Part shown: positions 1 through 11,439 of the stretch, in pieces
How the letters are laid out: each line of letters opens with the position of its first letter
Position numbering within the stretch: position 1 is the first letter of the stretch
DNA from: Episyrphus balteatus
Lineage: Eukaryota; Arthropoda; Insecta; Diptera; Syrphidae
DNA: 64,000 bases
Direction: 5' to 3'
NCBI RefSeq assembly: GCF_945859705.1
Contig: NC_079136.1
Coordinates: 76,508,867 to 76,572,866 of the forward strand
Translations under genes and position numbers: made by a program
The notes under the pieces: model-generated
Database searches by the model: none
Seen by the model: the letters and a program-made list of their open reading frames with translations, nothing else
Told to the model about the DNA's origin: nothing

Positions 1-272
1 AACGGTTGGGTACCATACTTTTTGTACGATGTATACTAAATCGAAATCATTCGGGTCTATTACTAAGGGCCAAGGACTTTAAAGGTTTGTTTACTTTTTT
101 AAGCAAAAATAGAGAATTTTTTTAGAAGCTTTATAGAACTCAGGTAAATGTTCATCCTCATCCTGGGAATGTTCTTGTGCATCGAAAGAAGTTTCGACTT
201 ACCCAAAAAAAAAAAAAAAAAAAAAACTTGCAGGAATTGAACAAAACCCCCATTTTCCTAAATATAACTTAC
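1..272 (-). other. Start of downstream intron of the secreted-protein gene
   Basis: It follows a strong GTAAGT donor. There is a poly(A) tract (poly(T) in the gene's sense) at about 204-226. A possible acceptor in phase 0 further left would add a short tail (DEDEHLPEFYKASKK...) before a stop, but its pyrimidine tract is weak, so I do not call it as an exon. Confidence 0.4.
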
Positions 273-1651
273 CTTGTATTTTTTTCCATTCTCCACACAT
301 TCCCTATTAGTCAAATCGGCAGCCTTTTCACTATCATTTTTTACTTTAATTTCTTGATCTTCGTGATCATTAGGTGTCTTTAAGTTCTGTTTTCTTTCAT
401 TATCCTCGAAATCATCGGGCTTTCCAATGTCATAATCTTCCTGTCGTTCTAGTGCCAAATGATCTTCATCATTGTCTATTTGGCCCCTGTGTCCATTGAA
501 ATCTATGTCTTCTGTGTCCATACTGACATCGCTCAAGTCCATGAATCCATTGGAATGTAAATTCTCATAATTTCTTCCCTCCTCATTTTTTTCTGTTGTC
601 ACAAAATTCAAATGTACATTTTGGTTATCAAAACTGTTAAATTCATCATCATTATTTGTTCGCTCATCATCATAGGATGCGGTTGGAGCTTTTGGTTCAA
701 AATCAGTTTTAGCAGAACGACCTTCTGAAAAAGTTTCATTGCGATCCTCCGATGATAAGTTCATTGATCGTCCTTTGGAGACATCTAGGATAAGACTTTT
801 TTCTCCTTCTACTTCGCTTTTATTAAAAGAGTTATTTTTCATGTCCTCTTTTTCGTTCAATGAAGACGAGATCTCAGATAATTTTTCTGTTGTGCTTGTA
901 ACATCTAAACCGTTAATTAAGGATACATTTCCAATTGTTGAGCTTGTAACATTTTCCGGGGCTTCTTGATGGATTGAAATTCCAACTGGCGTTGTTGGTT
1001 TCGTGCTGCTGTTTTGTGAAGCTAGTACAGTCACTTCTTCAGCCATTGTATTTGTGGATGATTCAGTAGATTCTTCATCAATGGCAATTGTATGGTCGAA
1101 AGTGTTTTCGATGTCAGGTTGGATGATTGGAAAATTATTTGGTGACTCCTCCAGATTATTAGTTAATGTTGTTTGTTCTTCGTCATTACTAGAATCCGTC
1201 GTTGTTATCTGATCTTTCTGTTTTGTGCCATCTTGAATGATCTCAGTAAAATTATTATCTGTTTCTAACTCGGATTCCGTAGTAGATGTCTCCGAGTCTA
1301 TGGTTGAATTTGCTGTCATATTCAAACTCATTTCACTCGTTGTCATCATTGGCATTACTGTAGTATTGAATTCACTTTCCATTTCACCTGGCAAGTCTTT
1401 CTCAGTAAAGCTGTCTTCGTGGTTAAAAACGACTGACATATTGCTTTCTGTTAAGTTTTTTTCTTGAACTGATTCTGTAGAAGATGATATGTTTGCATTC
1501 TCTGTAACTGTTTTCTTTTCAGAATTAATTGGAATGACAGAAAGTGGAATCTCAATAGAATTATTCCCATTTCCTGTAAAATTACTAGAAATGTTGGGAT
1601 TTGTTGTTGATTCTTCTGTTATTGTGCTCGTATCCACTGATATCGTTGTAC
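273..1651 (-). CDS. Exon 2 of secreted protein (Ser/Thr/Asn-rich region)
   Basis: The acceptor is CTCTTTTCAG ending at 1652 and the donor is AAG|GTAAGTT at 273/272. The frame stays open for 1379 bases on the minus strand. Composition is strongly biased to S, T, N, E and D. Shorter ORFs on the plus strand here are shadows of this exon. Confidence 0.85.
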
Positions 1652-4600
1652 CTGAAAAGAGCAATTTAAATTTCTATTACAAAAATTTTAATAAAGTCTT
1701 TATTAATTTTAGTTTTTGATTCAGTTGTGGTTTAGTTAAACTTAATTATAACATCTCTTCTCTAATATCATACTTTGAAATATTGTACTGTATTACATTT
1801 ATTATTATTCTAAGTTTTCTATGTTTTATACTTGTGATCATATTTAATATTTTAAATAAATAATGATCAGTTTGATTCTAAATACAGAACTATCAACATG
1901 GCGCAGTCGAAATAGTTTTAAATAACTAAAAAATAAAAAATTATATCTGCAAACTTCTAGAAATAAAATATATATATACATATATAAAAAAAAAAAAAGA
2001 AAAATTTAAGAAATCTGGGTCAATATTATTAAAGACAAAATACTGAAATGGATTACATCAAACCCAATTCACTTTCAATGGAGGGAAATCTTGCCATGAA
2101 CTTTGATATTTTTCTCAAAGATTTCAATATTTATATGGAGGCTACTGAAAAGAATAAGAAATCTCCAGCTTGTCAAAAGGCTAATTTTCTTAACTATATC
2201 GGAAGCGAAGCGAGGCAGAAATATTATACTTGGGATATTGCTTCTAAACCAGAAGCTTCTTTGGAGGAAGTTCAAAAACAATTTAAAGAATACTGCAATC
2301 CAAAAAAGAATGCAATATATGAGCGTATAAAATTTTATAAGAGAATTCAAAAACCTGGTGAACCATTCGATAATTTTCTGAAAGATTTAAGAGTGTTATC
2401 TGATGGTTGTGATTTCAATTCCGAAAAAGATAATATGGTGCGAGATTTTATTATACTGGGAATTAATAATAAGGATCTTGGAGACAAATTAATGAACACG
2501 ATAAATTTATCTCTTGAATCAACCATAAACACATGTCGAGTTGCAGAGTTAGAAGTAACTAGAATAAAAGAAGTTCATGAAGTCTATCCAACAGAAGTTT
2601 CAATGATTAACAGGAGATTTCACAACAAATCTTTAAATTTAAGTGTTAATAAAAATATTCCTATAAGAAATAATAACTATAATGTTTCTAAAAATAATTT
2701 CAGTTTCAATGGACAAATGATAAATTGTGATCGGTGTTTATCCTTACATGCACGAAATAAGTGTCCTGCTTTTGGAAAAATATGCAAAATTTGCAAGAAA
2801 CCTAATCATTTTTACTTGGCATGCTCTAAATATAAATTTCGACAAATGAATTTTAAAACAAAATAATTAAAAATGACATTAAACAATATTATAATATTGT
2901 TTAATGTCATTTTTAATTATTTTGTTTTCATAGTTAATTTTTAAATTTATATATTTTCATTATTATATTATTGTTTTAACACTTTGTTTATGAAATAGGG
3001 GGGAGATGTTGTGGTTTAGTTAAACTTAATTATAACATCTCTTCTCTAATATCATACTTTGAAATATTGTACTGTATTACATTTATTATTATTCTAAGTT
3101 TTCTATGTTTTATACTTGTGATCATATTTAATATTTTAAATAAATAATGATCAGTTTGATTCTAAATACAGAACTATCAACAGATTCAGATATTTTATTT
3201 TAAAAATTTTCAAACGAGAAGAGAGTTTTCAATCATTTGTCGCTCACAGTTCAGGCAGGGGGGGGGGGGGGGTTGTAAATCCCTGATCTGTGAAACTGTG
3301 AAGTGAAAAGTTTTATCACGCCTTCATAATAAATTCGATCCGGGATTTATAAAAAAAATTAAAACAAACTTAAAAAATGTTCCATATGAAAACTGAAATT
3401 GTAAATTTTTTATCACTTCACAGTTTCACAGATCGGGTCATTTTCTTGCCTGCTAACAATTGCATTAAAAAACTTAAACTCATCTACATCAATTATAAAG
3501 GAAATATCACTTTTTTGCCCAACTAGTTGCTCAAAAATTTTACATGACCCTAATTCACTTTACTGTGTTGTAGAAAAAATGCATTATGAAATTATAGCAA
3601 GTTACCTCAAAAGTTGGTGTGATCAATTTTCATTTCAAAATGGTATAACATTGTTGAGAATATTCCATAAATAACGGAAATAAAAAGGTTAAAAATCCGA
3701 CTCTGTTAATAAAGCTAATTTTTCCATATTATTTAATTTTTGTACCCTTTCCGAACTGATTTTGTAATTTTCGCAGTAATAAAGTGCTGTTTTTTAAAAA
3801 GAAAAAGAAGCTTAGTGAATACTCGAAAAGTAATACATAGTTGGCAGGCTTCCTTTTAGTTTTATAAATGAAAATAGTGGAAACACCTATCCTTTCGGAA
3901 TTTTGACCGAAAATGGCGGTAGTGAGAAATGTATCCTGCTCTGGGACAAGTTAAATCTTTATTTCCAGAGGATACATTTTTTACAGAAGGTCAAAAATTT
4001 TAACGGTGTTAAAAACATGTATAAATCTTTACAATTTACACACTTCCTTCACCCGTTGTCCTGCGAATTGTATTTTAGGCTAAAATTCACTATCATTTTT
4101 GTCATCAAGTGAAACATATTTATAAAATGAAATATGTTTAGGTATATACATTAATTTTTCTCAATACATACTAGGAATATTTTCAATATTTGACTTTTTT
4201 CATAAAAAAACACACAAAACCGACATAGCCTTACTACAAACAAAAGAGTTGAGCAGCGAACTTTTTCTTTGACGCAACATTCATTTTTCCGATCTTGCAA
4301 ACAATTCTTAAGCTTATTTTAGTTTTCATCAGCAAATTTTATTAAATAAACTTGAGTTGGGTCAAGACAAGAAAAAAATCGTATGGGATTGTCTATTCAC
4401 CGTTTAGGCAGAAGGGACAATTTTCTAAAAAAAAACTGACCAAATTTTGAAAAAAAAAATATAAAAAAAATCAACAGTTATACCTACAGCCTACAATAAC
4501 ATACTATACCTAAACAAAAAAACCCCGTCTTTTATTTAATTTTATTTTATTAATTTAATTCTCTAAATCGCACGCATTTGTTTTCAAAGTGTAAAAATGT

Positions 4601-6452
4601 CTTGTCAATTTCGAGCAATAAAAAAAAAGCAAAACTACTTTAAAAAAAAAAAAAAAAAAACCCTTCATTTTTTTGTTTTTAAGTGACTGAACTTGTTGGT
4701 AAATTAATTTATGAAGCATAAACTTTTTTGTTATTTTTTTATTTTGTATTGGAGTAACCCTGAATTAATCCTTTTTTTCATTGATAATACCTGAAAACTG
4801 ACCTGGGGCACCCGACACTCGCCGATGGATTCTAACTGTAAGGGTTTTAAGGCAATTAACCCTCTGTAGGCACACCTCTTTTTTGTGACGTGATAGGCAC
4901 ACGGGTGCGAATTTGGTTTATACTTTTTCATGTCGCTAGAACTTTTTTCGGTCACAATATTTTATAGAGAATCAAGTATGAAATTGATGTAGAATATTCC
5001 GAGGAACTCGAATATTGTATTCACAATTCCGAAAAAAAATATTTTCACCCTTATAAAGAGACTTTTTTGTGACCACTTTTTTGAAAAATCGCAATTTTTT
5101 ATTTTTGTCCTGCCAAATTCGCACCCGTGTGCCGACAGAGGGTTAATAGGCAATATTTTAATGAAACAAACAAAAATTTGAATCTCCAAGGTAAATTAAT
5201 AGAAAGAAAAGACAAAAAAATAAGTAAGAGAATTCATATGGTGTCTGGAAAGAAAATCTCTTGGAACCTTAAATAGTCACAAAAATATGATTTAAAAACT
5301 TTAAAGGTTTTGTTACTGGCAAATGCTTTTGTTGTTGCTATTGTTTTTCATTAAACATTTTTCATTCGCACCCAAGAGTAAAAAATGTCTCAAAAATTAT
5401 TGTATTTTTTCTAGATTTTTGCCTTCGATATTTTGAGCAAAATTCATGACTTATGTACCTATAAATTTTGGGCAAGTTGTCGAAAAGCTAGAAAATGGTA
5501 AGAACTATTTTAGATCCACAACATGTAAGCAAATATTTTTAATGGAAAGCACTTTAAAAATGAGATGTTTACAACCCTGCTTTAAAAGTTTTTGAAATGC
5601 AAGATTCAATACGATTTTGACCCTACATTGATATAATACTATAAATAGAGATTAATATTTCATTTTAACCAAAACAAAAAACAAGCCATTTAATTTAAAG
5701 AAAAGTCTTGTGATTTAACGAATAACAATGAAATGAATATTAAATTTTTTTTATTATTATTAGCATTTTTAGAATTATTTCATACTTTTAGAGTTCTAAC
5801 GTAGAGTATACCCACACTCGAAACATTGACTAATTAATAGGCAGTTATCCAAGAATGACCTGTTGCCGACGAAGAAAAAAAACCAATAATATTGTATTAG
5901 TATCTACATAAAAAGTAGGTACAACTATTGTATTGGGGTTTGCTAGTACCAAGCTTTAACACGAAAGCAATAGCTTTTCATTAATATTTTTCTTTTATTA
6001 AAGCCGTGCTTTTTATTAATTTAGTTTTTAGCTCAGTAAAATTTTGCACAGTAAACAACAACAACAAATAATTGCCAAGAATAAACAAAAGTATTCTTTT
6101 GTTTGTGGTTAAAATTTTAACTAAGCTAAGTACTGATTTACCAATAAAACATGGCTACAATTTGTATATATGACGACATTTCTTGGAGTGTATATTTTTT
6201 AACTGATTGTGGCACAGTGACTCAATACAAATGAAAAATTTAGGGCATCAAATTAGTATTGGTGTTTTGTTTTGGTTAAAATACACTTTTTTCGATTATA
6301 GAATACCTACCATTCTCTAAATCAGTAAGGACAGGTAAAGTAGTTGTTGAATGAGACTGTTCAGCTTCATCATCGGCAGCAACAAATGTGAGCAGAAGTA
6401 ATCCAAAAACTATTAGTTTAAAATCACATTTTCTCCTTTTGCTGAGATACAT
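273..6452 (-). CDS. Secreted Ser/Thr-rich acidic protein, 5' part (two exons, runs off left edge)
   Basis: Two coding exons are visible, 6452-6311 and 1651-273, joined in phase (G|GT makes a glycine codon); about 507 residues. Residues 1-26 form a signal peptide: a basic start (MYLSKRRKCDFK) followed by a hydrophobic core (LIVFGLLLLTFVAA). The remainder is low-complexity, rich in Ser, Thr, Asn, Glu and Asp, with well over ten N-x-S/T sites and many S/T runs in its first half and an acidic second half. This suggests an extracellular or surface mucin-like stalk. The only lumenal cysteine is near the end of exon 2 (RECVENGKKYK), directly before a GTAAGT donor. The C-x2-NG-x2-Y pattern could be the start of a cysteine-rich module such as VWC, which would then lie outside the window; that is inference. 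I do not recognise the gene. The 4.66-kb intron holds an LTR element. Confidence 0.8.
1725..1898 (+). repeat. Left LTR
   Basis: 174 bp, begins ttgtggtttag and ends atcaaca; same sequence as 3009-3182. The primer-binding-site-like sequence starts at 1899. Confidence 0.9.
2048..2866 (+). CDS. gag: Gag protein of the small LTR element (272 aa)
   Basis: This is a retrotransposon Gag of Gypsy-like type: a helical capsid-like region (residues about 10-180, including KPGEPFDNFLKDLR, typical of the retrotransposon gag domain) followed by a basic Asn-rich linker and C-terminal zinc-knuckle-like cysteines (CDRC...H...C and CKICKKPNHFYLAC). It would bind and package element RNA. The ORF is intact from ATG to TAA, which fits a young element. 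The stop codon falls inside the left arm of a perfect palindrome (2855-2928). Confidence 0.88.
   Translation: MDYIKPNSLSMEGNLAMNFDIFLKDFNIYMEATEKNKKSPACQKANFLNYIGSEARQKYYTWDIASKPEASLEEVQKQFKEYCNPKKNAIYERIKFYKRIQKPGEPFDNFLKDLRVLSDGCDFNSEKDNMVRDFIILGINNKDLGDKLMNTINLSLESTINTCRVAELEVTRIKEVHEVYPTEVSMINRRFHNKSLNLSVNKNIPIRNNNYNVSKNNFSFNGQMINCDRCLSLHARNKCPAFGKICKICKKPNHFYLACSKYKFRQMNFKTK
2855..2928. repeat. Perfect 37-bp-arm palindrome at the end of gag
   Basis: 37-bp arms with no spacer, the junction being between 2891 and 2892. The left arm contains the last gag codons and the TAA stop. It lies where pol would begin in a full element. Confidence 0.88.
3009..3182 (+). repeat. Right LTR
   Basis: Same 174-bp sequence as the left LTR, preceded by a polypurine run and followed by the second GATTCAG copy. 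Confidence 0.9.
3258..3272. repeat. Poly(G) tract, 15 bp
   Basis: Uninterrupted run of 15 G just before a small inverted-repeat element. Confidence 0.9.
3281..3437. mobile_element. Small inverted-repeat element (MITE-like)
   Basis: 157 bp. Terminal inverted repeats about 25 bp long (ccctgatctgtgaaactg pairs with cagtttcacagatcggg). No coding capacity. Confidence 0.7.
3440..3720 (+). repeat. Dispersed repeat, copy 1
   Basis: About 280 bp, recognisably similar in inverted orientation to 54770-55050; both contain atggtataacattgttgag or its complement. Anonymous family. Confidence 0.65.
4856..5146. mobile_element. piggyBac-type MITE with TTAA target duplication
   Basis: A 283-bp element (4860-5142) between two TTAA sites. 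Inverted ends CCCTCTGT..GGCACAC (left) and GTGTGCCGACAGAGGG (right). TTAA plus a CCC end is the established piggyBac signature. No transposase inside; it lies in the intron of the secreted-protein gene. Confidence 0.72.
5147..6310. other. Intron remainder, nothing recognised
   Basis: AT-rich sequence without ORFs or clear repeats. The right end is the GTAGGT donor of exon 1. Confidence 0.6.
6311..6452 (-). CDS. Exon 1 of secreted protein (signal peptide)
   Basis: ATG at 6452; 47 codons plus one base; donor GTAGGT at 6310. The exon is too short for ORF callers but clearly encodes a signal peptide followed by an acidic and Thr-rich segment (DDEAEQSHSTTT). Confidence 0.78.
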
Positions 6453-9047
6453 ATTTATTTATATATATATATTTTAAAAAAGCTGGTCTGAAATGTTGTT
6501 TTTCGTTTGCATATATATTTTACATATATTTTCCGACACGTTTAAATATTTTATTTATTTTTTTGTATTTCTGCACATAACTTATTTTTAAACCTCTTTT
6601 CGACCGGATATTCGGATAACACTATGAAAGACGGACACGATTTATATATTTTTGTTAAATCTCTTTATTAAGATTTATACGGTTACTCCGAGCTCCAAAA
6701 AAAAAAAATCAAACACAAATAAACAGATCCGGTTAATAAACCATGAATTGATATATTTTTGGGTTTAATATTTATGTAACCTGTTCGACCTAAGTTAACC
6801 TTTTAGAGAGAAAGTAGCTATGAATCAGAGAAAGGAAAAATAATATTAATAAACACACAATCTCATTGCAAAATTGTATAAATAAAGGTATTTTGTATGT
6901 ACACTTGTTTCTTAATAATTTCTGTTTAATTTAAATAAACTTTAAATAATATTAAGAAACAAAAAAATACCGATTGAAATTGAGATTAAATCTACCGAAA
7001 TGTTAACGCACCGCTGTGTTTCACCGCGCGATAGTCGTCATTGAACAGGGTACGAATTCCAACTGAAGACAATTGGTTGGGAATAGAAATGGAATGGTTA
7101 GTTGGTTGGCGGATAGCTAAGCAAGATTATTGCCAGACTTTTTATCGTTGGTGCATTTTTTTCTTCTGATTTAAAAACCAGCCACGTAGAAAAATACGAG
7201 GTACAATGGACAACAAAAAAAAACGGAAAACTTACTACAAGACAGACTCTCTTAGATGAAAAAAAATAATAATCAAAACCCACACTTGAAGAGAATTGAT
7301 TAGTTAATAGGAACTTTAAATGAATCGAGAGTAAAAGTCAATCTTTTTAATAAATACAAACAAAAAAAAAAACAATCACGTTCGGTAACTATACAAGAAT
7401 GAGTGTTGAAAATTCCATTCAAAATATACATAATAAGTAGACTGATGTGTCATATATTTGCTCTTGTAGTTAATATTAAATAATAAAAACATGTACGCAT
7501 TTCTATATGTATATTATCAATTTTAACTTCATTTCAATTAAGGAACATTGTTGCAAATCTAAGCAAATGTACGTTGCAATTTTTTAAGAAGAAATCATAA
7601 AGTTTATGGTTTTTAATAAAAATAATAAATTAATAAAAGTAAAATTATTTAGCAATTAAAACAGTATTCTATTTATATTCATATCTTCTCAACAAGTGCA
7701 TTTTGCGAAAATGATCTACATAATTTTTTTACTTCTGAACTGGGTTCATTATAATGAAAATACGATTTTTAAATCTATATTTTCGGTACTCTTTATCACA
7801 CTCAACTGATATTTATAATTTCATATAATACCCTATAAGCTATAATACGAAAAGAGAACTTAAAAATAAATAAAAGAAAAAAAAAAGAGAAAATTTCGTA
7901 AACACATTTTTGTATGAATTTAAATTATTTCTCTCAAAACGAGTTTTCTGCTCAAGTCTTTCGTTTTATATTATTCGCCTTCTTGTATCGCCTAAGTATA
8001 TTGGTTTTGGTTGCAACTTGCAACTCAACGCTCAATGGTTAACTTTCCTATATCAAATAAATTTATAAATTCCCGAGTTTGTGTAGAGAGTAAATAACAT
8101 AGATGTAGGTAGGTATATTACAAAAATGTAGACATATTTTTTTTTTTTTGTGATAGACTATAATAGACATAGACATGTACCTACTAATGGGGAAGTTTCG
8201 TGTTGGTAAAAAAAAAAACAAATTTAAGAATTTTGTTGGAATCTACATTATTGCATTCATGTTGTAATTATGAATTAATAACTAAAGTCTTTGGTAAGCA
8301 ATACTGATGGGATATATTCAAACAATAAAAGTTGAAAAAGCAAGTGGTTATTTGATCGTCGGGAGTGAGTGGGTGAAGTTCTAGCAAACTAATAAAAATT
8401 TGCTTAGGTATTAGTGGTTTGCTTATAAGAAATAAAAACCTGTTTACTTTGTTATTGCGTTCTTTGTCCAGTCAAAATAGAGAATCGTTTGTCATTAATC
8501 ACATTGAGTTGAAAATTTGTATAGACGTTTTGATTCGTCATTAAAAATGATTTCTCAGAATTCTCCTAAAATCCCACATTTGTGAAAATGTTCAATATCA
8601 AAAATGCCGGCTGTTCGTATTCAACTCTTAAATGATTAAATATGTAAAAAAAGTTGATCAAGGAAATTGTTTACGAAATGTTATGCTCTTCAAAAAAAAA
8701 TATGTAGATGAGCTGTGTCCAAGATGACATACTTTTTCTTTAATGCTGATATGGTTTTGTCAAGGATAGGAGTGATATCAATGAAAACATAGCCAAATTA
8801 TTTTCTTTATTTATTTTAAAAGAATTAAAACTTATCAAATTTTTTTTTAATTCCCACGCCTCTTTCCCCCCCAGATACCGCACGCGCTGGGGTCCATTTT
8901 CACCGAGTACGAAGTCATTTGCGGATGATTATCGTATCGGCACTTTTTAGTGTTTTTTGAAGGTAAAAACAAATTAAAAAGAACTAAATAAGTAAAGTAA
9001 AATCAATATTTTAAATAATTATCTTATATGGAATTTGTTATGTTATA
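6453..9047. other. Upstream region of the secreted-protein gene, no clear gene
   Basis: An AT-run (tatatatatat) lies directly upstream of the ATG, so 5' UTR and promoter should be in this stretch. No non-coding exon could be set with confidence. One GC-richer island at 8875-8962 is listed separately. Confidence 0.5.
8875..8962 (+). other. Exon-like GC-rich island
   Basis: 88 bp bounded by a good acceptor (tctttcccccccag) and a GTAAAA donor, clearly GC-richer than its surroundings. One frame reads YRTRWGPFSPSTKS.. up to a stop near the end. It may be a non-coding first exon, a transposon exon relic or chance. Confidence 0.25.
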
Positions 9048-10659
9048 CACTCCTTTTCATCAGAATAGGTACACAACTTTTCAAATGTTCATTAACCGTT
9101 TGTCCCCAATAGTGGTACGTGACCTAACAAGCTTTTATTGTTTTTTGATAGTTTAAGATGTTGGGAAAAGCAACAGCTAAAATTATTTCAAAATGGACCT
9201 TAACTTTCGCATTGTTTTTCTTGTAAAGTTTTTTTTGGAGGAAAAATCAACTTATTTTTTTCTTCATCAGAATAGGTACACCCTTGTTATCTTCAATGTT
9301 TTTGTGGATTTCGAGCAAATTTACCATTAAAACAAATAACTGGACTTTCCTAAGTGTAATTTAATAATCATACTACCATTTTGAAAAACATGGGTGGATT
9401 AAAATCGCTAAATTTTGACGAAAACACCTTAAGAAAAAAAAAAACACACGATGAAGGATCCACCAGTACTGGTATGATTAAAAAAAATTACGAATTGTGA
9501 ATATGCTCTATCCAGACTTCAAATACAAACATTCTGGGGTTAAAAAAAATGAATGGTGGTAAAAAAAATGCAAAAAACTCACTCTAAGACGAGTAAATTT
9601 TTACATGTGCTACCACTTTTGGTGGATCAACAACAAGAATAAAAGTGAAAAACAGTTGTTATTTGTAATTTTAGGACAGTAAATAGAATGGTCATGAGTC
9701 TCAATCTTTTAAAATGGCTGAATTTTGAAAAGACACCATTACTACACCAAGAACAGAATTGTATGCGTTTAAGGTTTTTGAAATCCTTTAACACATGAAA
9801 AGTTGAGTGGTATTTTTTGTTATTTTTGGATCAACGAACATTTAATTTTGATGTCCTTGGTGAGTTAAACTATCAGTTTAACATTCTGTAAAAGGAGAAA
9901 CCATTTTGAGACCAACTTCATTGTTAAAAAAGAAGTGTTAAGGCATGGAAGAAAGTAATCTTCTACGATAATACAAATAATGAATTTCAAACGTGAAGAA
10001 TGGTCACAATTATTTGTAAATGCATATTCAAGAAACTTTTCCTTAATTCTCTAGTATTTGTGAACAAGTATTCTGAATTTTTTAACAGGACCACGCCTCC
10101 TACCACAAAAAATGCTCTGTAAAATATTGGGAGGAAGTGCAAATTTAGAATGTACTTGAGTATCTACCATAGAAAACAACCCTGAATCTTGTTGAAAATG
10201 TTTGGAAATGGCTAGCCCGTACTGATAAAGTTTGTGATATTCGATTTTAAGACAAAAATATTTCCTAACCCACCACTTAACAATTAAGGGAAGAGATTCA
10301 GATAGATTGCATAAAGAGATTTAACAATGCAATTTCTGGAAAGTTTTGTTATTTTTTTATGAATAAAAAGCCACTATACAAAAAATAAAATTAGTAAAAT
10401 ACATATTTAAGAAGAACTTGGTTTAAATTCATTTCATGGACCACTTTCACATCATTCTCTATGTGTACCTATTCTGATGAAACAAAAAAATGAAATGCTT
10501 TGCCATAGAGAAACATAGAATTATTTTTTTTTTGCTGATTCTGCTAACATCTTAAACAATGACTTGACATCAAAAAATTATTATTTTTCCTACACTGTGA
10601 GGAAAAAACGAATACTGAATATTTGAAAAGTTGTGTACCTATTCTGATGAAAAGGAGTG
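9048..10659. mobile_element. Degenerate Tc1-like transposon
   Basis: 1612 bp between TA dinucleotides. Outer inverted ends begin CACTCCTTTTCATCAG and are about 40 bp. A second copy of the motif (catcagaataggtaca) lies about 200 bp inside each end (near 9265 and 10460), the IR/DR layout known from some Tc1 elements. The interior holds a broken plus-strand transposase. Confidence 0.85.
9900..10250 (+). pseudogene. Tc1-type transposase relic
   Basis: Two parts of the DDE transposase C-terminus can be read: around 10090, DHASYHKKCSVKYWEEV (second catalytic Asp region), and around 10178, LNLVENVWKWLAR (the LNPIEN-W motif with the last acidic residue). They are separated by frameshifts and stops, so no protein is made. 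The N-terminal DNA-binding half is not readable. Confidence 0.7.
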
Positions 10660-11439
10660 TATGTATAAAGTCCACAACCCTGGTATAACATGACATGCAT
10701 CATTTTGGTAAGATGAAATACTTCTTTAAATGTTCTTTTTTGCAGATCTCAACGTATTAATAGACTTCAGAAAACGTGAGAAAATTTAAATAAAATGCAC
10801 GACTGAGTCGCACGTACTTGGTCTTGTAGTTCAAAGTATCTTTATCTTTATCTTTAAATATATATTGGAAATTTTAGGACTTGTAACTTTTCGAGAAAAA
10901 AAAAATCAAAAATGTTTTTACATTTTACACTTCAAAATGAGAAATAACGGTATGTAAATTTTGAGTATAATTGGCTTATGCTTTGATGAAATATATGTAT
11001 GAACCTAAGAAATATATCAATTTTGTTAGAATCAATAAGACTATTACGTACCTACACCAAATTCAATCGAAATCGTTAAATCTGTTTTCGAGAAAATTGC
11101 AATACCTCGAAAACGGTATATTGGAGATATGCGTTAAAAAGGAGATATGTATTAAAAAATAAATTTAAAAAAATGGATGTAGAAAATTACGCAAAAATCA
11201 TCTGTACCAAGTTTCAAGCAAATCCATCAATGCCCTAGATCGATGTACAGATGGACGCATAGTCCGACGGATGACATGTAGAAAACCACTTTTTTGATCT
11301 TCTCCATCATCGTATGTTGCTTTTGATTAAAACCCTGAATTTGTTTTCTACATGAGAAAGTAGAAATAAATTAAATAAATCAATTTGCATTTTTAACCAG
11401 AGTCACGGCTTTTTTGCATGGTCTCTTGAATTTATGGCT
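10660..11439. other. No gene seen
   Basis: AT-rich sequence between the Tc1 and piggyBac relics; contains short ttatcttta runs and no convincing ORF. Confidence 0.5.

Larger units (their letters stand above)
1725..3182 (+). mobile_element. Small LTR retrotransposon carrying only gag
   Basis: Two 174-bp LTRs (1725-1898 and 3009-3182) that I read as identical base for base flank 1.1 kb of internal DNA. A 7-bp direct repeat, GATTCAG, lies outside both ends (1718-1724, 3183-3189). Just inside the left LTR is a primer-binding-site-like TGGCGCAGTCGAAA, resembling that of Gypsy-type insect elements; just inside the right LTR is a purine run (ataggggggagatg). The only ORF is gag. No protease, reverse transcriptase, RNase H or integrase remains, so it must be mobilised by a relative. 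Identical LTRs imply a recent insertion. It lies in the intron of the secreted-protein gene, opposite to that gene's direction. Confidence 0.9.

Noticed and set aside
1..130. Possible terminal exon of the secreted-protein gene (DEDEHLPEFYKASKK.. then stop)
   Set aside because: The acceptor lacks a near pyrimidine tract and the predicted tail does not continue the cysteine-rich motif; the gene more likely extends beyond the window.
739..1719. Several plus-strand ORFs across the secreted-protein exon
   Set aside because: They are antisense shadows of the biased minus-strand exon, without splice or domain support.
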